Source: Paenibacillus sp. Soil766
GTDB lineage: Bacteria > Bacillota > Bacilli > Paenibacillales > NBRC-103111
Direction: 5' to 3'
Length of the DNA stretch: 64,000 nucleotides
NCBI RefSeq assembly: GCF_001428105.1
Contig: NZ_LMSJ01000015.1
Location: forward strand, 20,964-84,963
Shown here: piece by piece, positions 1 to 7,923 of the stretch
Layout: every line of letters starts with the position of its first letter
How positions within the stretch are numbered: position 1 is the first letter of the stretch
Notes under the pieces: generated by a model
Seen by the model: the letters and a program-made list of their open reading frames with translations, nothing else
Told to the model about the DNA's origin: nothing
The model's database searches: none
Translations under genes and position numbers: made by a program

Positions 1-148
1 TAGAAGTAGAAGTAGAAGTAGAAGTAGAAGTAGAAGTAGAAGTAGAAGTAGAAGTAGAAGTAGAAGTAGAAGTAGAAGTAGAAGTAGAAGTAGAAAGTAG
101 AAGTAGCAAGTAGAAGTGAAGTAGAAGTTAGAGTAGCAAATAGAATGT
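1..148. repeat. TAGAAG hexanucleotide tandem repeat, running off the left edge
   Basis: Fifteen perfect TAGAAG copies fill 1-90, followed by degenerate copies with indels to about 148. The array starts at the window edge, so its full length is unknown. No credible gene covers it. Arrays like this change length by slippage. Confidence 0.9.
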
Positions 149-626
149 GAATGTGAATTTGACGCTGAAGGCGTAAACAGTCTTAATGCTAATTTGTTAC
201 AAACACGTAACCCTCAACAGCGCGCGCTCTAACCCACCAATTTAAAGTATCCTGAAGAATACACATTAACCCATAAATAGAAACTTCATTAATCCATTAA
301 CATAACGCCTGCCGACCAACCATGCTTTCCTACATAACCAACAGTAACGTTTGCCCAGAACATAAACCCACTCACCAACAGAATATAAACCCACCAACAT
401 GACAAACGATCGATAACAAGTCAAACTCACCAAGCATTACATAACCCGTCACTACATCACCCACCATATATCACCCCACTACATCACCCCCCAACAAGCC
501 TGCCCTTTATGTTTTCACATGCTAAAGTCGCTCACTTTACGGCGCAACTTGTTTCAAGTCGTTGTTCAATCCCGATCCCTAACCGCCGACTACACGGAAA
601 GGGGAGTGTTATTTTACAAATTTTGT
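149..626. other. Gene-free spacer, C/A-rich and G-poor on the plus strand
   Basis: No coding region is supported here. The top strand between about 220 and 500 is very poor in G and rich in short CCACC/CATCACCC words, including two copies of CACTACATCACCC near 452 and 479. I see no promoter, RNA gene or terminator before the arsR promoter. Confidence 0.6.
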
Positions 627-656
627 TTGACATGCAACTAAAATGTTGCATATAAT
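627..656 (+). promoter_or_regulatory. SigA promoter with an embedded operator for the ArsR gene
   Basis: TTGACA at 627-632 and TATAAT at 651-656 are separated by 18 bp. The spacer is almost filled by the inverted repeat TGCAAC (633-638) / GTTGCA (645-650). The expected transcription start is about 663, the same base as the start codon, so the mRNA should be leaderless. The repeat is placed so that a dimeric repressor would block RNA polymerase, which suggests autoregulation by the ArsR product. Confidence 0.8.
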
Positions 657-662
657 AGGCGC

Positions 663-983
663 ATGGACAAACTTTTTAAAGCACTTGCAGACGGAACACG
701 CAGAGAATTACTCGACATCTTGTTCGTGAATAACGGTCTATCCTTAACAGATCTCTGTCAGCAAATGACAATGAGCCGCCAAGCTGTTACGAAGCACCTT
801 TTGCTGCTGGAAGAGGCCAATCTGGTTACGGTCATGTGGCATGGCCGCGAGAAACTTCATTATCTGAACCCGGTACCGATCGGGGAGATCTACCATCGCT
901 GGATCGGTAAGTTTGATCAACGTCGAATAGAGGCGTTAACCAATTTGAAGAAAGCCCTAGAGGAGGATTCGAATCATGAATAA
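663..983 (+). CDS. ArsR-family winged-helix transcriptional regulator
   Basis: This 106-residue protein has the size and winged-helix pattern of small ArsR repressors: an N-terminal KALADGTRRELLD helix and a recognition helix in MSRQAVTKHLLLLEEANLV (residues about 37-55). No cysteine pair typical of metal sensors is visible, so it probably belongs to the subgroup paired with SRPBCC proteins. The start codon lies only 7 nt after the -10 box and has no Shine-Dalgarno sequence, pointing to leaderless translation. It overlaps the next gene by 8 bp. It probably represses its own operon through the inverted repeat at 633-650. Confidence 0.88.
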   Translation: MDKLFKALADGTRRELLDILFVNNGLSLTDLCQQMTMSRQAVTKHLLLLEEANLVTVMWHGREKLHYLNPVPIGEIYHRWIGKFDQRRIEALTNLKKALEEDSNHE

Positions 984-1419
984 AAAGTCTTTCGTGTACG
1001 TGACTTATATTGCTACCACACCTGAGAAGCTGTGGGCAGCTTTAACGAGCAGTGAGTTTACGAAGCAGTATTTTTTTGGCCGTGAAATCATTTCAGATTG
1101 GCAAGTCGGTTCGAGCTTTCACTTAATGAATAAAAACAAGACGGAACACTACGGGGAAGTTCTTGTCTATGAGCCGTATCGTTTGCTCACGATTACTTGG
1201 AGCGTCAAGGACGTGGAAGGCGATCGGATGTCTAATGTGACCTACGAATTAACACCATTGAACGGTACGATCAAGCTAACACTTCGCCATGAGGAGCTGT
1301 TAGAACAGGATATTCGTAAGGATGAAGGCAAAATCGAAGGATTTAACAATGGCTGGCCTGTTATTCTTAGCAATTTGAAGAGCCTGCTCGAAACAGGCAA
1401 AACGCTGCCAGCGTTTTAA
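976..1419 (+). CDS. SRPBCC (AHSA1-like) domain protein
   Basis: The 147-residue protein fits the START-like AHSA1 family: an opening 'YVTYIATTPEKLWAALTS' strand-helix, a central FGREIISDW / GSSF segment, and a C-terminal long helix with GWPVILSNLKSLLE. Such domains form a hydrophobic ligand cavity; the ligand is unknown. It is translationally coupled to arsR (8-bp overlap, RBS GGAGG at 963) and is followed 11 bp later by the cupin gene. The ArsR-AHSA1 pairing is common in Firmicutes and actinobacteria, but its function is not established. Confidence 0.82.
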   Translation: MNKKSFVYVTYIATTPEKLWAALTSSEFTKQYFFGREIISDWQVGSSFHLMNKNKTEHYGEVLVYEPYRLLTITWSVKDVEGDRMSNVTYELTPLNGTIKLTLRHEELLEQDIRKDEGKIEGFNNGWPVILSNLKSLLETGKTLPAF

Positions 1420-1430
1420 AGGAGGGCAAG

Positions 1431-1871
1431 ATGATGAGCGCAAATCAACTGAATTACTCGGTTAGTAACGCAGGTGCATTTTCTGATTTTGCAAATGTGA
1501 CGGAAGGTATGTTGAAGGGTAAAATCTTTCTAAAAGACGCCCTACAACTGACGAGTATGGAGGTTTCACTTAATCACTTGCCCCCGAAGGGGGAAGTTCC
1601 TTTTTATCACAAGCATGAACAGAACGAAGAACTCTACATTTTTCTTCAAGGGCAAGGTCAAATCCAAGTGGACGGAGACGAAGTGGATGTGCAAGAAGGC
1701 ACTTCCATTCGCATTGCACCTGACGGTGTGAGAGTGTTGCGGAATACATCGGCGACGCAAGGCCTACACTTTATCGTGATTCAAGCCAAGGAGAACAGTC
1801 TCACCCAATGGGTGGAGGCAGATGGGATTATTCTGGAACAACCTGTCGAATGGGAGAGAAGCAGTCATTAG
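1431..1871 (+). CDS. Cupin-domain protein
   Basis: A 146-residue single cupin. The first motif is visible as YHKHEQNEELYIFLQGQGQIQVDG (two His plus Glu as metal ligands, residues about 59-82), and the second as EGTSIRIAPDGVRVLRN, where the usual His is replaced. Cupins of this size are metal-binding isomerases, dioxygenases or sensors; the substrate cannot be read from sequence. A strong RBS (AAAGGAGGG) precedes tandem ATGs at 1431 and 1434. It is the last gene of the arsR operon. Confidence 0.82.
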   Translation: MMSANQLNYSVSNAGAFSDFANVTEGMLKGKIFLKDALQLTSMEVSLNHLPPKGEVPFYHKHEQNEELYIFLQGQGQIQVDGDEVDVQEGTSIRIAPDGVRVLRNTSATQGLHFIVIQAKENSLTQWVEADGIILEQPVEWERSSH

Positions 1872-1886
1872 TTCTATATAACAAAA

Positions 1887-1937
1887 AATCAGCGGCAAGC
1901 TAAGACTTCAATCCCAAGTCCTAGCTTGCCGCTGATT
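1887..1937. terminator. Bidirectional terminator between the cupin and MFS genes
   Basis: A 16-bp stem (AATCAGCGGCAAGCTA at 1887-1902 with its complement at 1922-1937) lies between convergent genes. An A-run precedes it, giving a T-run for minus-strand transcripts; the plus-strand side has only a weak T tract. Confidence 0.75.
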
Positions 1938-1945
1938 CGATATAC

Positions 1946-3139
1946 TTACTTCATTTTACGCTCCCGCAAGTAACTACACAGCATCAAAACAAACCCCGCC
2001 CCGGTCAATCCCGCGCCGATCCAAGGCAACGACGACAGGCCGATGTGCGTAATCGCCCAACCGCCTAGAAAAGCTCCGCCAGCGTTACCTAGATTCAACG
2101 CAGAATGCGTTGAGGTGGCCGCTAGCTCAGGCGCTTCTTTGGCCAGATTCATGATGCGAATCTGCAGCCCAGGCAAAATGCCGAACGCCGCAATCCCCCA
2201 GATGAATATGGTGATAATCGCAGCAACTGGGAATTGATCCGTATACGCGAATACGGCTAGAATAAGCGCTAACGCAGCAAAGTTGCCGATTAAGGACGGC
2301 ATAAGCTTCCAGTCCGCCATTTTGCCACCCAAGATGTTGCCTAGGGTAACGCCAAAGCCGAACAAGACGAGAATCCACGTCACGCTGCTCTCTTTGAACC
2401 CTGTGATGCTGATAAGAATGGGCGCGATGTAGGTGAACACCGCAAACAAGCTGCTACAACCTAATGCTCCGATTAGAAAAACGAGTAACAATCGCGGCTG
2501 CAAAAGAGCACGAACTTGTTTGGCAAGACTGCTATTCGTTTTCTGAGTAATCTGTGGAATGAAGATGAGAATTCCAATGAAAGAGATGATCCCCATAATG
2601 ACAACGGATCCGAAGGATGCCCGCCAGCCGAGATGTTGACCGATGTAGGTGCCAAGCGGTACGCCGAGAATATTCGCAATGGTTAGTCCCGCCATCATCA
2701 CGGAAATGGCACTGGCCCTCTTATCAGGTCGTACCAAATTCGCCGCGATGACAGAACCGACTCCGAAGAACGTTCCGTGAGCCAAAGCAGTGATCAGACG
2801 CGCTACGAGTACAATTCCATAGGACGGTGCTAGCGCAGCTAAGCCATTGCCTAGGATGAAGATGAGCATCAGCACGAGAAGAAGGCGTTTTTGCGGCAGC
2901 TTATGAGTCAACATAGCGAGAATCGGAGCACCGAATGCCACACCAAGCGCGTAACCCGTAATTAATTGCCCAGCTTGCGAAATGCTAACGTTCAAGTCAT
3001 CGGCCACATTAGGCAGAATCCCCATAATAACGAATTCGGTCATTCCGATCGCGAAGGCGCCAACCGTTAGGGAGAAAAGGGAGATAGGGAACCGTTCTTT
3101 CTCGGTCACTGTCCCTTGTAAAGCATGTGAAGTGTTCAT
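1946..3139 (-). CDS. MFS transporter, DHA1 family (drug/arabinose-efflux type)
   Basis: A 397-residue protein with about 12 hydrophobic segments. It opens with the 'GAFAIGMTEFVIMGILPNVADDL' pattern of the AraJ/YdhP/PbuE group of proton-driven exporters, and GVPLGTYIGQHLGWR matches DHA1 motif C near helix 5. It probably exports small hydrophobic or nucleoside-like compounds; the substrate is unknown. It is convergent with the cupin gene and divergent from the MarR gene 230 bp away. The start is ATG at 3139; an AGGTGG sequence lies rather far upstream. Confidence 0.85.
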   Translation of the reverse strand: MNTSHALQGTVTEKERFPISLFSLTVGAFAIGMTEFVIMGILPNVADDLNVSISQAGQLITGYALGVAFGAPILAMLTHKLPQKRLLLVLMLIFILGNGLAALAPSYGIVLVARLITALAHGTFFGVGSVIAANLVRPDKRASAISVMMAGLTIANILGVPLGTYIGQHLGWRASFGSVVIMGIISFIGILIFIPQITQKTNSSLAKQVRALLQPRLLLVFLIGALGCSSLFAVFTYIAPILISITGFKESSVTWILVLFGFGVTLGNILGGKMADWKLMPSLIGNFAALALILAVFAYTDQFPVAAIITIFIWGIAAFGILPGLQIRIMNLAKEAPELAATSTHSALNLGNAGGAFLGGWAITHIGLSSLPWIGAGLTGAGFVLMLCSYLRERKMK

Positions 3140-3298
3140 GATTGCGTAGAAACCACCTTTCTATCTTAAAGGATTAATCATACCATGAAGACAAGCGAAC
3201 AAGGTGTGACATTCTTTGCATTTTTTTGCCATAAGTAAGGATGGTGAGAAAGGGAAATATAAAACCATAGCAAGCGAGATAAATTTCAATTTTACCTG

Positions 3299-3339
3299 TT
3301 GACATTCATCTTTAAATAAAGTATCTTTAAATTAAGATA
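3299..3339 (+). promoter_or_regulatory. Promoter and operator of the MarR (MhqR-type) gene
   Basis: TTGACA (3299-3304) and TATCTT (3322-3327) are 17 bp apart. The -10 box is the left arm of TATCTT-N6-AAGATA (3322-3339). A partly overlapping second copy of the half-site (ATCTTTAAATAAAG) sits at about 3308-3321. The same TATCTT-N6-AAGATT element recurs before the dioxygenase gene. Confidence 0.75.
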
Positions 3340-3373
3340 AATGAAGCAAACAAAAGAAATGAGGTGAAGCGAC

Positions 3374-3817
3374 ATGAGCGAAGCAAGAAACCATTCTCTA
3401 GATCTTTATATCGCCCTTTCTAGAGCGAGTGAGTGGGTGAACGCCCACGGAGATCGAGATATTCGCAAGCATGGACTGAACCGCACAGAGTTTGGTGTAC
3501 TGGAACTGCTTTACCACAAGGGAGCACAGGCGATTCAACAAATTGGCAGCAAGGTGTTAATGAGCAGTGGCAACATCACCTATGTGGTCGATAAGCTAGT
3601 CAAAAAGGAATACGTTATACGCAATACGTCGACGGAAGATCGCAGATTAATTTTTGCTGAAATCACGGAAAAAGGGAAACAATTTATTGAGGAAGTTTTT
3701 CCGAAGCACACCGAAGTAATCGAGCATGCCGTGGCGGGGTTGACGGAGGAAGAGAAGCAGCTCGCAAGTCAATTGTTGAAGAAGCTTGGCAGGTATGCGC
3801 AGGAAGGATTCAAGTAG
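3374..3817 (+). CDS. mhqR: MarR-family repressor, MhqR-like
   Basis: A 147-residue winged-helix protein. The core 'HGLNRTEFGVLELLYHKG' followed by 'SSGNITYVVDKLVKKEYVIR' (recognition helix) and the wing sequence STEDRRLIFAEITEKG match the MhqR/YkvE group that senses quinone-like electrophiles in Bacillus. It precedes a ring-cleavage dioxygenase and an MhqD-type hydrolase, the same gene content controlled by MhqR in B. subtilis. Identical operator-like repeats before this gene and the dioxygenase gene suggest that it represses both. The only cysteine-poor feature is its sequence: no cysteine is visible, so thiol-based sensing is doubtful. Confidence 0.85.
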   Translation: MSEARNHSLDLYIALSRASEWVNAHGDRDIRKHGLNRTEFGVLELLYHKGAQAIQQIGSKVLMSSGNITYVVDKLVKKEYVIRNTSTEDRRLIFAEITEKGKQFIEEVFPKHTEVIEHAVAGLTEEEKQLASQLLKKLGRYAQEGFK

Positions 3818-3885
3818 TAACGAGTTGACATTCTGCTCAGCACGAACGGACTTCCACGATTGAAATGACAATATCGCACGCAAAC

Positions 3886-3903
3886 TATCTTAAAATAAAG
3901 ATT
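3886..3903 (+). promoter_or_regulatory. MarR/MhqR-type operator before the dioxygenase operon
   Basis: TATCTT-N6-AAGATT, with the same arm sequence and spacing as the element at 3322-3339. It lies 25 bp upstream of the dioxygenase start codon, a position where a bound repressor would block transcription. Confidence 0.7.
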
Positions 3904-3928
3904 CTTAAATATGAAGGAGTTGGCTATT

Positions 3929-4885
3929 ATGACAACAACACAACAAACCGCAGGTATCCACCATATCACCGCTTTCGTACAACACGCACAGGTAACTGTT
4001 GATTTCTATTCAGGTATTCTAGGGCTTCGCATGATCAAAAAAACAATCAACTTTGATGCACCGGAAGTTTACCATCTCTACTTCGGTAATGAAGCGGGTA
4101 GCCCAGGTACGATTATTACCTTCTTCCCTTATGCGGGTTCCCGCAAAGGTCGGGTCGGTGGCGGTCAAGTCGGAATCACGACTTACGCAGTGCCAACAGG
4201 AAGCCTTTCCTTCTGGGAAGCGCGTCTAGCACAGTTCAATATCTCCTTTGAGAAAAATACACGTTTCGGCGAAACATATGTACAATTCAAAGACCCAGAC
4301 GGTTTGAGACTTGAAATTGTGGAACGTGAACAAGGTGCGCCAAGTCAATGGGCATTTGGCGGTGTTCCCGTGGAGAAAGCGATCAAAGGCTTCGGCGGAG
4401 CTGTTCTATACAGTACGGCACCGGACAAAACCTCGGAGCTCCTAGTAAACGTCATGGGTCTGCAAAAAGTAGGGCAAGAGGGCGCATACGCACGCTTCAC
4501 TTCCTTCGGCGACCTAGGGAACATCATCGATATTAACGTAACGCCAATGGACTACGGCGCTGGCGGTGCGGGAACTGTCCATCATATCGCATGGCGTGCG
4601 AAAGATGATGCCGAGCATGCACTATGGAGAAGTCATGTAGCGAACAATGGCTACCACCCTACACCGATTGTAGACCGTCAATACTTCAATGCGATTTACT
4701 TCCGTGAAGAAGGCGGCATCCTATTCGAGATTGCTACCGATCCTCCGGGATTTGCAAGAGATGAAGCGCCTGAGGCCCTTGGTGAGAAATTAATGCTGCC
4801 AGAATGGTTTGAAGCAAACCGCGAGCAAATCGTGCAAAATCTGCCGCCAATCGAAGTGCGGGTATTGGAAGGTGACGAGCAATGA
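3929..4885 (+). CDS. Ring-cleaving (extradiol) dioxygenase, glyoxalase fold, MhqO/MhqE-like
   Basis: About 318 residues with two glyoxalase/bleomycin-resistance modules. The N-terminal module begins GIHHITAFVQHAQVTVDFYSG and the C-terminal one has GTVHHIAWRA; the metal ligands are the paired His of these motifs plus the Glu of GGILFEIATDPPGF. This layout matches MhqO/MhqE dioxygenases that open hydroquinones. The ATG at 3929 is preferred over one at 3911 because AAGGAG (3914-3919) sits 9 nt before it and would lie inside the longer frame. It overlaps the next gene by 4 bp (ATGA). Confidence 0.88.
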   Translation: MTTTQQTAGIHHITAFVQHAQVTVDFYSGILGLRMIKKTINFDAPEVYHLYFGNEAGSPGTIITFFPYAGSRKGRVGGGQVGITTYAVPTGSLSFWEARLAQFNISFEKNTRFGETYVQFKDPDGLRLEIVEREQGAPSQWAFGGVPVEKAIKGFGGAVLYSTAPDKTSELLVNVMGLQKVGQEGAYARFTSFGDLGNIIDINVTPMDYGAGGAGTVHHIAWRAKDDAEHALWRSHVANNGYHPTPIVDRQYFNAIYFREEGGILFEIATDPPGFARDEAPEALGEKLMLPEWFEANREQIVQNLPPIEVRVLEGDEQ

Positions 4886-5490
4886 AACATATCTATCAGC
4901 AAGGTTCTGATCTAACTGCGCCCGTGCTCGTTCTGTTTCACGGTACTGGCGGGACAGAGCAAGACCTGCTGCCGTTGGCGCAGGCAATTTCACCAACCTC
5001 CTCCGTACTTAGTGTACGGGGGAACGTCCTAGAGAACGGCATGCCGCGGTTCTTCCGGCGGCTGGCTGAGGGCATCTTCGACGAAGAGGATCTTATCTTC
5101 CGCACGAAGGAAGTGTACGATTTCCTCGACGCAGCCGCGGTAGAGCATGGCTTCGATCGCAGCAATGTCGTCGCCATTGGTTACTCGAACGGTGCGAACA
5201 TCGCGGGCAGCCTCTTGTTCCATTATCCGAAGGCCCTGAGAGCGGCTATCTTGCATCATCCAATGGTTCCGATTCGCGGCCTGCAGTTGCCAGATCTCAC
5301 AGATACGCCTATCTTTATCGGCGCAGGCAAGAACGACCCGATCTGTTCACCTGAAGAGTCGGAGGAGCTAGAGCGCTTGCTGAGCGATGCTGGATCGGAT
5401 GTTCATGTGCATTGGGAGAATTCAGGACATCAATTGACGCGCTCTGAGGTTTTCGCAGCGGCAGATTGGCTCCAAGGGCTCTCACTCTAA
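4882..5490 (+). CDS. mhqD: Alpha/beta-hydrolase, MhqD-like carboxylesterase
   Basis: A 202-residue phospholipase/carboxylesterase-type hydrolase. The nucleophile elbow is GYSNGANIAG (Ser about 94), the oxyanion region is LFHGTGGTEQDLLPLA, the acid is in GAGKNDPICS, and the catalytic His is in SGHQLTR. The size and the DLLPLA signature match MhqD of the quinone-responsive mhqED operon. It is translationally coupled to the dioxygenase. A hydrolase acting after ring opening is plausible but has not been shown. Confidence 0.85.
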   Translation: MKHIYQQGSDLTAPVLVLFHGTGGTEQDLLPLAQAISPTSSVLSVRGNVLENGMPRFFRRLAEGIFDEEDLIFRTKEVYDFLDAAAVEHGFDRSNVVAIGYSNGANIAGSLLFHYPKALRAAILHHPMVPIRGLQLPDLTDTPIFIGAGKNDPICSPEESEELERLLSDAGSDVHVHWENSGHQLTRSEVFAAADWLQGLSL

Positions 5491-5517
5491 CAGTTTAGAA
5501 GGGGGGGAATTGCCACT

Positions 5518-6135
5518 ATGACGATGTTAGGTATAGATCCAGCAGCACAATCCGAGCGAGACAACTATAAGCTGCTCATCGGCAGTATTATTCCGCGGCC
5601 GATTGCTTTCGTCTCGACTTTATCAGCCCAAGGCGTGCTGAACGCCGCTCCCTTCAGCTATTTCACCATCGTTACGGCGGACCCGCCGATGGTTGCCGTT
5701 TCCGTGCAGCGGAAGCAGGGTGTCCGGAAGGACACCTCCCGCAACGCGGTCGATACAGGGGAATTCGTCGTGCATATCGCAGACGAGTCCTATATCGACC
5801 AGATCAACCAGACCGCCGCTGCGCTGCCCCCTGAGGAGAGCGAAGTGGAGCTGACGGGGCTCACGCCCGTCGCGAGCAGCCATGTCGCGGTCCCTGGCAT
5901 CGCAGAAGCAAGCATCCGCATGGAATGCGTCCTCGAGCAGGTGATCCCGCTCGGCGGAACACCGGATGCACCCGCGGCAGATTTGTTGATCGGGCGTGTC
6001 GTTTATTTTCACATCAATGACAACTTAGTTGACAACGGTCGTATTGATCCGCAGCAGCTGAGGCCAGTAAGCCGATTAGCAGGCAACTCTTATGCGAAGA
6101 TTGGCGAGCTGTTTGAGATAGATCGACCCATATAA
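5518..6135 (+). CDS. Flavin reductase-like, FMN-binding protein
   Basis: A 205-residue protein of the flavin reductase-like split-barrel family. Visible signatures are SIIPRPIAFVSTLSAQGVLNAAPFSYF near the N-terminus (FMN contacts), GVRKDTSRNAVDTGEFVVHI, and the late LRPVSRLAGNSYAKIGELF. It starts at one of two ATGs (5518 or 5524) after GAAGGGGGGG, 27 bp after mhqD, so it is probably the last gene of the quinone operon. It could supply reduced flavin or reduce quinones directly; the neighbours favour a role in electrophile detoxification. Confidence 0.83.
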   Translation: MTMLGIDPAAQSERDNYKLLIGSIIPRPIAFVSTLSAQGVLNAAPFSYFTIVTADPPMVAVSVQRKQGVRKDTSRNAVDTGEFVVHIADESYIDQINQTAAALPPEESEVELTGLTPVASSHVAVPGIAEASIRMECVLEQVIPLGGTPDAPAADLLIGRVVYFHINDNLVDNGRIDPQQLRPVSRLAGNSYAKIGELFEIDRPI

Positions 6136-6170
6136 AGTAGAGGCGAATTGCTCCGTTCTAGCGCAGAACG

Positions 6171-6193
6171 AGAGGCGTTTCGTCTCTTTTTTG
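6171..6193 (+). terminator. Rho-independent terminator of the mhq-type operon
   Basis: Stem AGAGGCG / CGTCTCT (6171-6177, 6181-6187) with a TTT loop and a following T-run. A second small hairpin (GTTCT-N5-AGAAC) lies just before it. Confidence 0.75.
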
Positions 6194-6644
6194 TTACAAT
6201 AGGAACCTATGCAGACTGCTTATCGATAGATAAGTGCTGTGGAATGGAGCAGGGGTCTAACAGCCACGATGTGGTAGGTACTGCATGCGCAAAATAGCGT
6301 TATGAAAACACCTTAATTGCTAGGGTGGAAGAGAATTCAGAGGTATAACGTTATGCCACACCCTTATTTAAAGTCATGCGTGACCGCCTTGATAAGGAGA
6401 GACAATCAACTCTGAAATCAACTGTTTTACAAGGGAATCCGTCTCTGAAGGTCAGCAATTGCTCGTTTTTTGTGGCGACTTACTTATATTGCATTTTACA
6501 AAAAGGGTTTACCCACGTATGATGATATAGCTATGTAATATTTGTTATCGTATAACGGGAACTTATTTCGATTCGCTACGTACTACAACAAGGGATAAAT
6601 TCTACAAGGTTCGACACGACGCGGAGAGAGGGAGTTCTAACAGG
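6194..6644 (+). other. Long gene-free region upstream of des, with a possible RNA fold
   Basis: No coding region is supported over 450 bp. ATAGCGTTAT (6294-6303) can pair with ATAACGTTAT (6343-6352), with one G-U pair, enclosing a second hairpin CACCTT / AGGGTG (6309-6327). I recognise no known riboswitch. A promoter for des probably lies around 6500-6550, but no single pair of boxes is convincing. Confidence 0.4.
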
Positions 6645-7682
6645 ATGAAGCATGAAGATAAGGGTGGGTGGCGGAAAGATATCGCACCTTACGAAAGACC
6701 ACATATGAAGCATAGTGTGTGGCAAATCATTAACACAGTGGGACCCTTTTTCGTGCTATGGTATTTTGCTTTTCTAAGTCTTTCCGTTTCTATTTGGCTA
6801 ACTTTCGTGATTGATATCATAGCTGCTGGATTTTTAATCCGCATTTTTATCATTTTTCATGACTGCTGTCACAAATCCTTTTTTAAAAACAAACTCGCCA
6901 ATGAAATTGTTGGCACACTAACCGGAATATTAACCTTCGTGCCGTACCATCAGTGGCGCCATACACACTCTGTTCACCATGCATCTAGTGGTAACTTGGA
7001 CAAAAGAGGTGTTGGTGACATCTGGACGCTAACCGTGGATGAATATATGCAATCATTATGGCTTAAACGAATGACATATCGCCTATATCGCAGTCCGTTC
7101 GTGATGTTTATTATTGGACCTATCTTTATCTTCCTCATTGATTACCGTTTTAACCGCAGGAATGTAGGCATGAAAGAAAGAATCAATACGTATATCACTA
7201 ATATTGGTATTGTGGGCAGCATCGCTCTGCTTTGTTGGGGCATAGGTTGGCAGTCTTTCCTGCTGATTCAAGGGCCGATGTTTTTCTTCTCAGGTATGGC
7301 GGGTATTTGGCTTTTCTATGTCCAGCATAACTATGAAGAAACGTATTTCGAGAATGATGACGAATGGGATTATGTCAAAGCCGCTATGCATGGCAGCTCA
7401 TTCTACAACTTGCCGAAAGTTTTACATTGGATTACCGGCAATATCGGCTATCACCACATCCATCATTTAAGCCCGCGCGTGCCTAACTATCATTTGCAAA
7501 AGGTTCACAATAAGAGCGCAGCACTTCGCAACGTGCAGACGATCACACTGAAAACGAGTCTGGAATCGCTGAAATTCCGTATTTGGAATGAGGAGTCCAA
7601 GAAGTTCATTCAGTTCAAGGATTTGAAGCAATACAGTGTGAAAGTGAAGCCGCGTATTATTAAAGCAGTTGATGTTGAGTGA
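6645..7682 (+). CDS. des: Membrane fatty acid desaturase (Des, delta-5 type)
   Basis: A 345-residue membrane desaturase very like B. subtilis Des. All three iron-binding histidine boxes are present: HDCCH (72-76), HTHSVHH (106-112) and HHIHH (270-274). Hydrophobic helices lie at about 30-70, 150-165 and 185-225. It introduces a cis double bond into phospholipid acyl chains and so keeps membranes fluid in the cold. In Bacillus it is controlled by DesK/DesR; neither is in this window. It is a single-gene unit with its own terminator. Confidence 0.93.
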   Translation: MKHEDKGGWRKDIAPYERPHMKHSVWQIINTVGPFFVLWYFAFLSLSVSIWLTFVIDIIAAGFLIRIFIIFHDCCHKSFFKNKLANEIVGTLTGILTFVPYHQWRHTHSVHHASSGNLDKRGVGDIWTLTVDEYMQSLWLKRMTYRLYRSPFVMFIIGPIFIFLIDYRFNRRNVGMKERINTYITNIGIVGSIALLCWGIGWQSFLLIQGPMFFFSGMAGIWLFYVQHNYEETYFENDDEWDYVKAAMHGSSFYNLPKVLHWITGNIGYHHIHHLSPRVPNYHLQKVHNKSAALRNVQTITLKTSLESLKFRIWNEESKKFIQFKDLKQYSVKVKPRIIKAVDVE

Positions 7683-7802
7683 GAAAACTTGTATCGAGGC
7701 CATTCAATGATGAGCGGCCGCGTTTACATGTAAGTTTTATCGCCAATAGGAAAGCAGTTTTCGGATGCCGAAAACTTATGCTTCCAAAGTGGTAAACAAT
7801 AT

Positions 7803-7846
7803 GTGTCCGACCTGTGATCATTTAGCGGGTGGGGCACTTTTTTTTA
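7803..7846 (+). terminator. Terminator after des
   Basis: GTGTCCGACC (7803-7812) pairs with GGGTGGGGCAC (7827-7837) with one mismatch, followed by nine T. Confidence 0.75.
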
Positions 7847-7857
7847 TCCAAATAGCG

Positions 7858-7886
7858 TTGAAATACAAAAGTGGGCGCTGTATAAT
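7858..7886 (+). promoter_or_regulatory. SigA promoter of the TetR/MMPL unit
   Basis: TTGAAA (7858-7863), a 17-bp spacer, and a perfect TATAAT (7881-7886), 38 bp before the TetR start codon. Confidence 0.8.
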
Positions 7887-7923
7887 CCATCTATGACGTC
7901 AAAAAGTGAACAGGTGTTTATTA

